This document shows, one piece after another, positions 8,516-16,352 of a stretch of DNA of 64,000 bases. Position 1 is the stretch's first letter; every line of letters begins with the position of its first letter. The stretch comes from Cohnella cholangitidis (lineage in GTDB: Bacteria; Bacillota; Bacilli; Paenibacillales; Paenibacillaceae). The position numbers were made by a program, and so were the translations under genes. The notes under the pieces are model-generated. The model saw nothing but the letters and a program-made list of their open reading frames with translations. It ran no database searches and was not told the origin of the DNA. The stretch lies in contig NZ_CP041969.1 in the NCBI RefSeq assembly GCF_014107495.1, positions 1,054,001 through 1,118,000 of the forward strand. The letters run 5' to 3'.

Positions 8516-9094
8516 TCACCCCCAGTACAGCAGCTTGTCGCGTATGCTTCTCATCTGCGTTTTGACCGTATTCTCCGATTTGAACAGCCTTGCGGCGATT
8601 TGTCTTTTGTTGAATCCGTTATTCTTTAATTGATAAACTTCCCGTTCCGTAGGCGTTAACGTCATCAGTTTCAGTTCTTCCCTGATAATCTCCGCCACGT
8701 CGGAGTGGATCGCGGAGCGGTTATGGAACGCGTCGCGAATAGCCGCTACCCTATCGCCGCAATTGGATTTGTTCAAATAATTAACCGCGCCGTTCTGAAA
8801 ACAACGAACGATGGTCTCCCTGTCGGCATTCGTAGAGTGCATAATAATTTTCAGCCTGTTATGCTGTTTGGCGATCATTTCGCGAATAGCCTGGGAGCCT
8901 TCCGGTGCATAACCGGACGGTTTCACATCCATCAAAATCACGTCTATCGTCCCGTTAACTGCCACCTCCATCGCTTCTTTGTCCGACTTAACGACTTTAA
9001 CGACCTCTATATCAACCTCCTTACTCAATTCCTCCGCGATTTTTTGCTGCCAATTCACGTCTTCCTCTACCAGCATGACTTTAATAATCCGCAA
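8516..9094 (-). CDS. NarL/LuxR-family response regulator of the peptide locus
   Basis: Receiver domain (about residues 1-115) with VEED, phosphoacceptor in VILMDVKPSG and Lys in YLNKSN, followed by a LuxR-type helix-turn-helix (LTPTEREVYQLKNNGFNKRQIAARLFKS, ~140-170). A longer frame starts with ATG at 9127, but TTG at 9094 has GGAGGGG six bases ahead and yields a normal receiver start (RIIKVMLVEED), so it is chosen. No kinase gene is adjacent, making this an orphan regulator in the window. Its position 70 bases upstream of the precursor suggests it controls the peptide operon. Confidence 0.85.
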   Translation of the reverse strand: MRIIKVMLVEEDVNWQQKIAEELSKEVDIEVVKVVKSDKEAMEVAVNGTIDVILMDVKPSGYAPEGSQAIREMIAKQHNRLKIIMHSTNADRETIVRCFQNGAVNYLNKSNCGDRVAAIRDAFHNRSAIHSDVAEIIREELKLMTLTPTEREVYQLKNNGFNKRQIAARLFKSENTVKTQMRSIRDKLLYWG

Positions 9095-9384
9095 CTCTTC
9101 TCCCCTCCAGTCCGTAATCGAGTTCATCTTATAGCATCGTTTTAATCACCAACAAGTTACTTCCAGTCATCATTTTTGCCCCGAAAGTAACGTGACTCTC
9201 CATTACCTAACCTTGCATTCTTGGAAATAGCGGAACAAATGAATTCGGAGGATTGGATATGGCATGAGATTATGTAAAAAAACGTGTTGATAATCATCGA
9301 TATATGTCGAATAATCGCGATTTAAGTTGAATTAGGAATCATGACCGTCATATGACGAATGAACCTTAAATTCCGAACAAAAGG

Positions 9385-9577
9385 GCGGGGATGCCTCCTT
9401 CCGCTGCTGCTCCACCCCACAAAGTGAAGAAGAAGCTATCGAAGCCGATTCCGATTACTTTGCGGGGGACCCCGGGTTAAAATGGTGAACTCTGATTCAC
9501 CTGACCCTTAACAAGGAAATTTCACGATTTTAAGAGGCAAACGCTTCACTCCTCCAGGAGATGCATCCCCGCTTTTT
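9385..9577 (+). ncRNA. candidate structured RNA with long-range closing stem and U-tail
   Basis: In the 620-base gene-free stretch 9095-9715, GCGGGGATGC (9385-9394) pairs perfectly with GCATCCCCGC (9563-9572), extended by CTCC/GGAG, and is followed by TTTTT. The ~170 bases in between contain a purine-rich core GCGGGGGACCCC (9459-9470) and a hairpin GGTGAA/TTCACC (9486-9503) nested in GGGT/ACCC. The GCCGATTCCGAT...GCGGGGGACC part resembles the 5' half of ydaO-type c-di-AMP riboswitches, but the 3' half does not match. No plus-strand gene follows until 10318. It could be a small trans-acting RNA; the family is unassigned. Confidence 0.4.
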
Positions 9578-9715
9578 CTATCGGTTAAGGAAAGAAAGTA
9601 CTCTAAAAACAAAAAAACCGCGCTTTGGTAAATGGATGTACGGCCCGCCATTTACGAAAGAAACGGTTTATTTGTACTTCATTACAGAATAGCCTTCCGC
9701 CTCAACGCTTATCCG

Positions 9716-10165
9716 CTAGCCATCATAGGCTTGCTGCAGCTTCGCGATATCGATCTTATCCATTTGCAGCATGGCTTGCATGACTCTCTGCGATTTTTCC
9801 GCGTCGTTGGAGTTTAACAGTCTACCTAGCGCGTTGGGGATAATCTGCCAAGATACGCCGAATTTATCCTGAAGCCATCCGCATTTCTGTTGCTCTCCGC
9901 CCGCGGACAGCTTCTCCCATAGCTCGTCTACCTCTTGCTGCGTCTCGCAATCCACGAACAGCGAAATAGCCGGAGAAAACTTGAAATGCGGGCCTCCGTT
10001 CAGCGCCATGAATTGCTGTCCCTCGAGCTGGAACGTCCCTGAGAACACCTCCGTTCCGTTGCGATTAACGCTAATGATTTGGGAATCGTTAAAGATGGAA
10101 GTATAGAAATTCATAGCCTCTTCCGCCCGACCGTCGAACCACAAGAAAGGTGAAATTTTTTGCAT
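9716..10165 (-). CDS. VOC-superfamily protein, PhnB/3-demethylubiquinone methyltransferase-like
   Basis: A small beta-alpha-beta fold protein beginning MQKISPFLWFDGRAEEAMNF with PhnB-type motifs (FYTSIF, GGPHFKFSPAISLFVDC, GWLQDKFGVSWQIIP). The frame extends upstream to 10204, but the ATG at 10165, with GGAG nine bases upstream, matches the family start. Members bind a metal or small ligand; the actual substrate cannot be told from sequence. It is a single gene reading away from the PadR operon. Confidence 0.85.
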   Translation of the reverse strand: MQKISPFLWFDGRAEEAMNFYTSIFNDSQIISVNRNGTEVFSGTFQLEGQQFMALNGGPHFKFSPAISLFVDCETQQEVDELWEKLSAGGEQQKCGWLQDKFGVSWQIIPNALGRLLNSNDAEKSQRVMQAMLQMDKIDIAKLQQAYDG

Positions 10166-10271
10166 GCTCCATAACTCCCTTGTCATGATTAATGTTATCT
10201 CCATAATAACATGGGAATGATATTCGCGCCTGTTGCTATTTTCTATATTTTTCCACGTTTAAATAAAACCG

Positions 10272-10300
10272 TTGAATATACCTATTAGGTATATTATGAT
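10272..10300 (+). promoter_or_regulatory. PadR promoter with operator filling the -35/-10 spacer
   Basis: TTGAAT (10272-10277) and TATGAT (10295-10300) are 17 bases apart. The spacer is occupied almost exactly by the perfect palindrome ATATACCTATTAGGTATAT (10276-10294), whose arms are nine bases. A repressor bound here would block RNA polymerase directly; autoregulation by the PadR protein encoded just downstream is the obvious reading. Confidence 0.65.
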
Positions 10301-10317
10301 GATATTAATGACAGGAA

Positions 10318-10893
10318 ATGGGGGTTGTCGGTTTGGAGTTTGTTCTCTTGGGACTTCTTATGATACGCGCATTATCTCAGTATGACATGAGAAGCGTGCT
10401 TCAGAAGAAGGTGTCCCCTTTCTACAGCGCAAGCCTAGGAAGTATACAAGTCGCGCTCAAAAAGCTCGAAAACAATCGCCATGTCGAGTGTCATGAAACA
10501 ATCGTGAACGGGCGCCGAAAAAAAGTATATTCCATCAGCGAACTCGGTAAGCGGCATTTACGCGATTGGATGCTCGGTTCAAGCATTCCTAGCCGATTCG
10601 AACAGGACCTGCTTACGCGTTTGTTTTTCTTAGGCATGATGACGGCTTCGGAGCGGGTAGCCATCGTTCGCGCCGCGATCGAGCAACTGAAATCGACCCT
10701 CTTCGAATTTGAAGCCGTCGCTGCGGAAGCTCATCGGCAAGCCGTTCCCGCGCACTTGCAACAGCATGCCGTCTATCAGCTCAAAACGTTGGATTTGGGA
10801 CTTCATAATCACCGGCATACATTGGAATGGCTCGAACGATTATGCGTTGAACTGGAGGCAAACGTTGATGAACATACGGAATCTGATCTATAA
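10318..10893 (+). CDS. PadR-family transcriptional regulator
   Basis: N-terminal winged helix of the PadR type (LLGLLMIRALSQYDM, then SLGSIQVALKKLENNRHVECHETIVNGRRKKVYSIS, ~10-75), followed by a helical Vir_C-like dimerisation domain. The exact start is uncertain: ATG at 10318 has no clear site, and a TTG at 10332 behind GGGGG is possible. The hydrolase gene overlaps its 3' end by 26 bases, so they form an operon under the palindromic operator at 10276-10294. Confidence 0.87.
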   Translation: MGVVGLEFVLLGLLMIRALSQYDMRSVLQKKVSPFYSASLGSIQVALKKLENNRHVECHETIVNGRRKKVYSISELGKRHLRDWMLGSSIPSRFEQDLLTRLFFLGMMTASERVAIVRAAIEQLKSTLFEFEAVAAEAHRQAVPAHLQQHAVYQLKTLDLGLHNHRHTLEWLERLCVELEANVDEHTESDL

Positions 10894-11674
10894 AGGCGTC
10901 GAGATTCCCTATCGTATTCATGCGAATGAGGGTAAAGAGACAATCCTGTTGCTCCATCCGGCCTTTGCGGACTATCGGATTTTCGAATATCAGATCGCGG
11001 GTTTCAAGGAACGCTATCAGCTCATTCTCATTGATCTTCCGGGCCATGGAAACAGTCCTATACGTTCATCGGCAATAACGCTCAAAGACGTACCCGAGCT
11101 CTGCAATCGGATCATGGACGACAACGGAATCGACCAATGCCACATTCTCGGCGTGTCGTTGGGTTCACTCGTGGCGCAAGCGATCGCCGATCGTTATCCG
11201 CAACGCGTCCGGTCGGTAACGATCGTTGGAGGCTACTCGATTCATAAAGATAATACTCCTATTCTGAAGGCGCAAAGAAAAGAAATGCTCAGATGGACGT
11301 TCTACATTCTCTTTTCCATGCGCAAATTCAGGAAGTATGTCCTTAACGTTTCTTGCCATACGAATCACGGCCGCCAACTGTTCCAACAAGGCATACAGCA
11401 TTTTAATAGAAAATCGTTTGCCGCCATGTCCGGAATGAACGCTTTCTTTACGCCAAAATCCGCCCCCATGCCATATCCTCTCTTGATCATTGTCGGAGAC
11501 AAAGACCTTCAGCTCGCTAATGACGCCGCGTTATCGCTTCATCAGGCTGAACCCCGCTCTCGAATGGCTACCATCGCCGAAGCGGGCCACTGCGCGAACG
11601 CGGACGCGCCGGAGAAATTCAACGCGATCGTGCTTGACTTTCTACGATCCGCGACTTACAATACACTCAAATAA
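10868..11674 (+). CDS. alpha/beta hydrolase
   Basis: Start ATG at 10868 (GGAGG nine bases upstream) lies inside the padR 3' end; a longer frame from 10709 is an overlap artefact. Motifs include the oxyanion region LLLHPAFADYR, the nucleophile elbow GVSLGS (Ser near residue 97), Asp in VGDKDLQL and catalytic His in EAGHCANAD. This is the classic Ser-Asp-His triad of the epoxide-hydrolase/esterase superfamily. The substrate is unknown; PadR control suggests an aromatic or xenobiotic inducer, by inference. Confidence 0.9.
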   Translation: MNIRNLIYKGVEIPYRIHANEGKETILLLHPAFADYRIFEYQIAGFKERYQLILIDLPGHGNSPIRSSAITLKDVPELCNRIMDDNGIDQCHILGVSLGSLVAQAIADRYPQRVRSVTIVGGYSIHKDNTPILKAQRKEMLRWTFYILFSMRKFRKYVLNVSCHTNHGRQLFQQGIQHFNRKSFAAMSGMNAFFTPKSAPMPYPLLIIVGDKDLQLANDAALSLHQAEPRSRMATIAEAGHCANADAPEKFNAIVLDFLRSATYNTLK

Positions 11675-11695
11675 CTAATTATTTAGTTGTATAAT
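11673..11695 (+). promoter_or_regulatory. ArsR operator overlapping a -10 box
   Basis: Inverted repeat AACTAA-TTAT-TTAGTT (11673-11688) immediately followed by TATAAT (11690-11695), 20 bases ahead of the arsR start. TAATTATTTAGTT is repeated upstream of the SDR gene (12104-12116). Confidence 0.6.
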
Positions 11696-11714
11696 CAACA
11701 CGGAGACGATCCTA

Positions 11715-12071
11715 ATGAAACAAGAACATCCCAATACCGCTCAACTAGAGACCAAAGTGCATCAGCAGCTACGGGATTGCAGTCCTATATTCCTCGCTCT
11801 TGCCGATCCGATCCGACAAGATATTATTATGATGTTAACCAGACACGACAGCTTGAACGTTGCCCAGATTACCGAACGGTCGCCGATGTCCAGATCGGCC
11901 ATCTCCCACCATCTCAAGATTTTGCGGCAAGCCGGACTGATCCTTTCCAACAAAATCGGTACGGAAATCTATTACGAGTTGGATATCGAACCGTCAGCGC
12001 TGCAATTAAGAGCTTTCTTGGAAACGACGGAACGAATCATCGAACTGAAAACACCCCCCGAGGCTAAGTAA
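11715..12071 (+). CDS. ArsR/SmtB-family regulator
   Basis: 118-residue winged-helix repressor with the family pattern IFLALADPIRQDIIMMLTRHD, recognition helix RSAISHHLKILRQAGLI and wing NKIGTEIYYELD. There is no obvious Cys metal site, so it may sense something other than a metal. Similar dyads precede this gene and the SDR gene 84 bases downstream, so both are probably repressed by this protein. Confidence 0.88.
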   Translation: MKQEHPNTAQLETKVHQQLRDCSPIFLALADPIRQDIIMMLTRHDSLNVAQITERSPMSRSAISHHLKILRQAGLILSNKIGTEIYYELDIEPSALQLRAFLETTERIIELKTPPEAK

Positions 12072-12089
12072 GCCTTCTTTTTTCGAGTT

Positions 12090-12129
12090 AAATAACCAAA
12101 TAATTAATTATTTAGTTTATTGGTTATTT
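12090..12129 (+). promoter_or_regulatory. second ArsR-type operator, in front of the SDR gene
   Basis: Ten-base perfect arms AAATAACCAA (12090-12099) and TTGGTTATTT (12120-12129) flank an inner palindrome ATAATTAATTAT. The inner part shares TAATTATTTAGTT with the arsR promoter. Confidence 0.55.
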
Positions 12130-12154
12130 AAAATAAATCATAGGAGGCTATACA

Positions 12155-12937
12155 ATGAAAAAAACGGCATTGATTACGGGAGCATCCAGCGGGATCGGCA
12201 AAGCGTTCGCGGAAATTTTCGCAAAGGAGCATTACAGGTTGATCTTAGCCTCGCGTAACGAGAAGAAGCTCAACGATATCGCTCGCCAATTGCATGAACG
12301 CTATCGGACGGAAACGATCGTCGTTCCGGTTGATCTCTCTCAAGCAAGCGGTCCTCAACTACTGTTCGATGCCGTGGCGCAAAGAGACATCGAGATCGAC
12401 GTTCTCGTCAACAACGCGGGAATCGGTTCGTTCGGACCGCTTCACGAGCTGACTATCCAATCCGAGCTGGAAATGATCCAATTGAACGTACATTCTCTCT
12501 CTCATCTGATGATGCTGTTTCTTCCGGGTATGGTCGCGAGAAACTCCGGCCGAATTCTTAACGTGGGTTCGACGACTTCCTTCTATGCTTGCCCGTTAAG
12601 CGCCAACTACGCGGCCTCCAAAGCGTTCGTGCTGTATTTGTCGGAAGCCGTATCGAATGAGCTCAAGGGCACGGGAGTCGGCGTCACCGCTCTCTGTCCG
12701 GGAGCGACGGGCACCGAGTTTTTCCGGATGGCCAAGATGGATAAACAAAAAGTGTCGGACGCTAAAGCGGTCATGGACGTCAAGAAAGTCGCCCGGATCG
12801 GGTATGATGCACTTATGAGCGGGAAACCTTTCGTCATTCCCGGCCTGCAAAACTGGCTGCTCGCGCAAGCGCCGCGGCTCTTTCCTAGACGGTTCGTGAC
12901 CAAGATTACCCGCAACGTGCTGGAACGGACGCTGTAG
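12155..12937 (+). CDS. short-chain dehydrogenase/reductase (DltE-like)
   Basis: Classical SDR of 260 residues. It has the NAD(P)-binding TGASSGIGKAFA near residue 8, NNAG at ~89, Ser in NVGSTTSFYACP, the catalytic YAASK (~151-155) and the post-catalytic CPGATGTEF. It starts behind AGGAGGCTATACA. Substrate specificity cannot be deduced. The preceding operator ties it to the ArsR regulator. Confidence 0.9.
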   Translation: MKKTALITGASSGIGKAFAEIFAKEHYRLILASRNEKKLNDIARQLHERYRTETIVVPVDLSQASGPQLLFDAVAQRDIEIDVLVNNAGIGSFGPLHELTIQSELEMIQLNVHSLSHLMMLFLPGMVARNSGRILNVGSTTSFYACPLSANYAASKAFVLYLSEAVSNELKGTGVGVTALCPGATGTEFFRMAKMDKQKVSDAKAVMDVKKVARIGYDALMSGKPFVIPGLQNWLLAQAPRLFPRRFVTKITRNVLERTL

Positions 12938-12999
12938 CGTTCCCGTGACAGCTTCCTCATGATTCGATTTCCTCTGAAACAATTCAACGCAACCGACAT

Positions 13000-13026
13000 A
13001 CAAATTTATAGAATAAATAAATTTGT
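13000..13026. promoter_or_regulatory. inverted repeat upstream of the GLUG protein gene
   Basis: Nine-base perfect arms ACAAATTTA and TAAATTTGT separated by nine bases, 17 bases before the GTG start at 13044. It may be an operator or an mRNA hairpin near the ribosome site. Confidence 0.4.
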
Positions 13027-13043
13027 AGAAAGGTTGTGCGATT

Positions 13044-13898
13044 GTGAAAAGATCGTTCGTGATCGTTCTATGTTTGGCAATGATTATATGTTTATGGCAG
13101 TCGCTAGCGTCTGCTGGCGGTCCGCCACCCAAGACAACTTCATGCGGGAATGGAGACGGTTCGGCGAATAACCCGATCAAGATTTGCACGCAAGCGGATT
13201 TCACGGCAATGCGAACCTGGCCGGCATCCCACTTCGTTCTAGGGAACAGCATTGACTTGACTCCGGATTGGACGCCTATCCTGAGTTTCGAAGGAACTTT
13301 CGACGCTAAGTATCATTGGATAGTTGGGCTTCCAGCCCCATTCATTCAAGACAATTACGGTACGGTAAAAAATTTGGTCGCGAAAAAGGCCAACGTGGTC
13401 GGAAACGGAACGATCGCGAACGTAAATCTCGGAAGATTAACAAGCGTTTATGCGGAAGGAAACGTGCAAGGCGGAGTTAAGAACGGCGGATTGGTCGGCG
13501 TGAATAAAGGCGTTATCGAATGGAGCCAATTCACCGGAGAAATTCAAGGCACGGCGATTTCCGGCGGAATTGCCGGATACAATGAAGCGACCGGCAGTAT
13601 CAAGCAATCAAACGCCGGCGGAACTTCGGGGGCATTCTCGACCGCGGGAGGACTCGTCGGCACGAATGCCGGATCGATCAAAGATTCCTATGCATGGGGC
13701 ATCGCTTCCTCTTCAAGCGGAACGGTGGGCGGATTAGTCGGCCGCAATCATGCGACCGGGGTCATTGCGAACTCCGTGGCTACGGGCGACGTGCATACGA
13801 TGGATACGGCGATCGAGATCGGCAAGTTAGTGGGCTTAAACAGCGGTAAAATTATCCGATCCTACGGGACCGGACAGATCGTTCTGTACAATGGGTAA
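13044..13898 (+). CDS. secreted GLUG-motif repeat protein
   Basis: A GTG start leads into a signal peptide (KRSFVIVLCLAMIICLWQSLASA, split here only for description) with a likely AxA cut near residue 24. The mature protein has an N-terminal SANNPIKICTQADFTAMR segment typical of GLUG proteins. Several repeats then follow of the form GGLVGVNKGVI, GGIAGYNEATGSI, GGLVGTNAGSI, GGLVGRNHATGVI, each followed by SYAxG or SVATGDV. Such repeats form beta-solenoids in extracellular adhesins and enzymes. No catalytic or anchoring domain is seen, so it is probably secreted or cell-wall associated. Confidence 0.8.
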   Translation: MKRSFVIVLCLAMIICLWQSLASAGGPPPKTTSCGNGDGSANNPIKICTQADFTAMRTWPASHFVLGNSIDLTPDWTPILSFEGTFDAKYHWIVGLPAPFIQDNYGTVKNLVAKKANVVGNGTIANVNLGRLTSVYAEGNVQGGVKNGGLVGVNKGVIEWSQFTGEIQGTAISGGIAGYNEATGSIKQSNAGGTSGAFSTAGGLVGTNAGSIKDSYAWGIASSSSGTVGGLVGRNHATGVIANSVATGDVHTMDTAIEIGKLVGLNSGKIIRSYGTGQIVLYNG

Positions 13899-14159
13899 CC
13901 GCTAAAAGAACTGCAGCCAATACATTGCCGTTATTCCGAACCACGATCCCGCGGTCGCTCCAATGTCGTATTTCGCTTAAGAAAATAGGAATTTCTTCCA
14001 GTGATGAACTCAAGTAAAATCGGACTATCAAGCTTTTGAAGGGTGTGAGCGGCATGAAACGCCGGGCTAATACGACTACTATCGTTGTTAAGAGGACTAT
14101 GAACTAAATATTGCAGGCAGGCTGAGGTCTGCCCTTTCATAAGGATATATCTGCCCCTA
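13899..14159. other. gene-free stretch without recognisable content
   Basis: A minus-strand frame of 69 codons (13931-14140) has no ribosome site or recognisable motif and is not called. No repeat or RNA structure stands out until the terminator at 14160. Confidence 0.5.
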
Positions 14160-14188
14160 GACCGCAGGCATAGCCTTGCGGTCTTTCT
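14160..14188 (+). terminator. rho-independent terminator
   Basis: Stem GACCGCA (14160-14166)/TGCGGTC (14177-14183) followed by TTTCT; the only plus-strand gene upstream is the GLUG protein, 260 bases away. Confidence 0.55.
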
Positions 14189-14230
14189 GCGCGCAAAACA
14201 GGATTATCAATGATGAGGAGATGCATATCC

Positions 14231-15214
14231 ATGTTAAAGCTGAAATACCTGTTCGATAATGTGGACTTAGCGGAAATGCTTCTGGGGAATTGGGAATTCG
14301 ACGAACGATCGGTCGAGATGTTTAAGTACTATAGAATATCTTCCAATGCCATTTACCCTTTTCAGCATAGAGGGAACACCCGACTGTTGAGATTTGCCCC
14401 GAAGACGGAGAAGAAGAGAGATCAGATTGAATCGGAACTCGAATTTATTTCTTACCTGCGTTCCCGAGGCTATGGAGTTCTGGAATCGGTTGCATCCCAT
14501 AGAGGGGAGAAACTCGTAGAAGCACGCACCCCTTGGGGGGAATACTTTGCTTCCGTTTTTAAACGAGTATCCGGCGTGCAGATGAACAAGACCGATTTTA
14601 ACGATGACGTTGTATTCAATTATGGCCAAGCGTTAGGAAAACTTCATTCCTTATCTAGCGAATATAAGCCAACCGGCCGCAAAAGGTGGTCTCACGATGA
14701 AGTCTTGAATTGGATCCGAGAAGTTCTGAGCGAATATCCGAATGAAACGGCGGCATTGGCGGAGACCGATCTGCTGCAGCGATATTTCTCTTTGCTGCCT
14801 ATAGCGCCATATAATTATGGACTTATCCATTACGACTTCGAGTGCGATAACGTCTTCTATGACGAAACGTCGAAAAGCTGCAACGCGATAGATTTCGACG
14901 ACGCGATGTACCACTGGTATGCCATGGATATCGAGCAAGCTCTGGAAAGCTTGCATGACTCTATCCCGGCAGAAACCTACGACCGCAAGAAACAATGTTT
15001 TATGGACGGGTACGTTGCGGAATTCGCCCTAACGGATGTTTTCATTGACGTCCTGCCGGCATGCAGACGCTTCGCCAATCTATTCGGATATGTCCGAGTA
15101 CTAAGAGCGATGGCCGAACAATGGGATAACGAACCGGAATGGATGAGCCGGCTGAGAGAAAGATTGACTTCGTCCAACGAGAATCTATCTTACGGTTTCG
15201 GCAGCGAGATCTAA
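14231..15214 (+). CDS. APH-fold phosphotransferase (aminoglycoside phosphotransferase/CotS-like kinase)
   Basis: ATG at 14231 is ten bases behind GAGGAG; an upstream ATG at 14210 lacks a site. The fold markers are NTRLLRFAP with a following acidic helix, Brenner-type catalytic loop GLIHYDFECDNVFY (Asp near residue 206) and the metal-binding AIDFDDA (~225). These occur in APH enzymes, choline and homoserine kinases and spore-coat CotS-like proteins. The substrate is unknown. The 3' end overlaps the convergent VOC gene by 30 bases. Confidence 0.82.
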   Translation: MLKLKYLFDNVDLAEMLLGNWEFDERSVEMFKYYRISSNAIYPFQHRGNTRLLRFAPKTEKKRDQIESELEFISYLRSRGYGVLESVASHRGEKLVEARTPWGEYFASVFKRVSGVQMNKTDFNDDVVFNYGQALGKLHSLSSEYKPTGRKRWSHDEVLNWIREVLSEYPNETAALAETDLLQRYFSLLPIAPYNYGLIHYDFECDNVFYDETSKSCNAIDFDDAMYHWYAMDIEQALESLHDSIPAETYDRKKQCFMDGYVAEFALTDVFIDVLPACRRFANLFGYVRVLRAMAEQWDNEPEWMSRLRERLTSSNENLSYGFGSEI

Positions 15215-15628
15215 GTCTTCCCAATCCGGATTCCAGACGACTTCCCACAGATGTCCATCCGGATCAAGGAAATGCCCGGAATATCCGCCCCAGAAGGCAT
15301 CGTGCGCGGGGTCCGTTATGATGGCCCCTGCCTTTCGCGCCTGCTCCATGATCTCGTCGACCTCCTCTTTGCTGCCTACGTTGTGGCCGATCGTCATTTC
15401 GGTAGAGCTTGGCGATACCAGGGGAACTTTCGCTTCATGGGAAAGATCTTTGCGATTCCAGATGGCGAGCTTCACGCCTGCTTGCAAGTCGAAAAAAGCA
15501 ACCGCTCCATGTTCGAATTCTTTGCCTACGATACCTTCCGTCGGGAAACCCAATCCGTCGCGATAGAAGGCGAGCGATCTTTCCAAGTCGTCAACTCCCA
15601 ATGTGAGGACGGAAACACGCGGTTTCAT
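15185..15628 (-). CDS. VOC/glyoxalase-bleomycin resistance family protein
   Basis: Two beta-alpha-beta modules in 147 residues: MKPRVSVLTLGVDDLERSLAFYRDGLGFP near the start and GHFLDPDGHLWEVVWNPDW near the end, the latter carrying the usual metal-ligand Glu. Members act as dioxygenases, lyases or drug-binding proteins; nothing points to one of these here. It is convergent with, and overlaps, the kinase gene. Confidence 0.88.
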   Translation of the reverse strand: MKPRVSVLTLGVDDLERSLAFYRDGLGFPTEGIVGKEFEHGAVAFFDLQAGVKLAIWNRKDLSHEAKVPLVSPSSTEMTIGHNVGSKEEVDEIMEQARKAGAIITDPAHDAFWGGYSGHFLDPDGHLWEVVWNPDWEDLDLAAETVR

Positions 15629-15679
15629 TAAACGATGCCTCCCAAGAATTCATTTATTATTCTTAATATACATGATCTC

Positions 15680-16273
15680 CTACTTAAGAGATTTTTCATT
15701 GTAAAAAACGGACTTCTTCCGTCGCCTATCGGGATGTTGCGTATGACTGCGATGGTCAATACCCGGATTAGGATTCGATTTAAGCTTGATTCGCAGCAGC
15801 TTAATCATGATGAAATAAACTCCATATCCAAGCAAACCGCCAAATGTATTCAGGATGAGATCGTCTACGTCGAAGCTTCCCATCGAGAAGACGATTTGCG
15901 CGCATTCCAAGCCTAAGCTTATCCCCAAGGAGGTTAAAAACACGCCAACGGCTTTGCCTTTGGCCATCAATCCGACGAAAATGCCTAGCGGTGCGAATAT
16001 GGCGATATTCCCGACCAGATTAACCAAATCATGATGATTCGATAATCTGTTTATGTTTTGATTGATCGATCTGAACGGGACGAAATTGGCGAAATCCAGC
16101 CTGCTCCGCATATGATCGGAGTTCACCGCGAGCCTTCGAAGCTGCGACTCGAGATAAGCCAAATCCACCGGGCCGAATTTAAAAAGGATCACTTTGATCA
16201 AAACGTACAAATAGCAGATGAATAGCATTGTTAGGAGGATAAACCAAAAATCCCGCATCTTCAAAATCAGCAT
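15680..16273 (-). CDS. VanZ-family membrane protein
   Basis: Four to five hydrophobic segments with VanZ signature elements NFVPFRSI, LVNLVGNIAIFAPLGIFVG, GLECAQ and DVDDLILNTFGGLLGY. VanZ proteins confer low-level teicoplanin/lipoglycopeptide resistance in some hosts. The start may be the ATG at 16273 or a downstream TTG/ATG, as GGGAG sits very close to the first ATG. It follows a VanRS-like two-component pair in the same direction (79-base gap), which suggests a glycopeptide or cell-wall stress response without vanHAX. Confidence 0.85.
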   Translation of the reverse strand: MLILKMRDFWFILLTMLFICYLYVLIKVILFKFGPVDLAYLESQLRRLAVNSDHMRSRLDFANFVPFRSINQNINRLSNHHDLVNLVGNIAIFAPLGIFVGLMAKGKAVGVFLTSLGISLGLECAQIVFSMGSFDVDDLILNTFGGLLGYGVYFIMIKLLRIKLKSNPNPGIDHRSHTQHPDRRRKKSVFYNEKSLK

Positions 16274-16352
16274 CTCCCTTACCCTGTGTAAGTCTAGGTT
16301 AGCGGAAATAGATTAAAGAACAAGCGGGATAAACTTTAAGTTTTTATTAACG

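Noticed and set aside
9095..9384. A second precursor peptide upstream of the response regulator
   Set aside because: Short frames near 9260 (GGAGG followed by ATGs) stop within nine codons on the plus strand, away from the operon; none has a consistent site and length.
9459..9510. Definite c-di-AMP (ydaO) riboswitch
   Set aside because: Only the 5' portion resembles the motif; the downstream conserved segment is missing and no gene follows on the same strand.
13931..14140. 69-codon minus-strand gene
   Set aside because: No ribosome site, no recognisable motif, low-quality composition; probably a chance frame.
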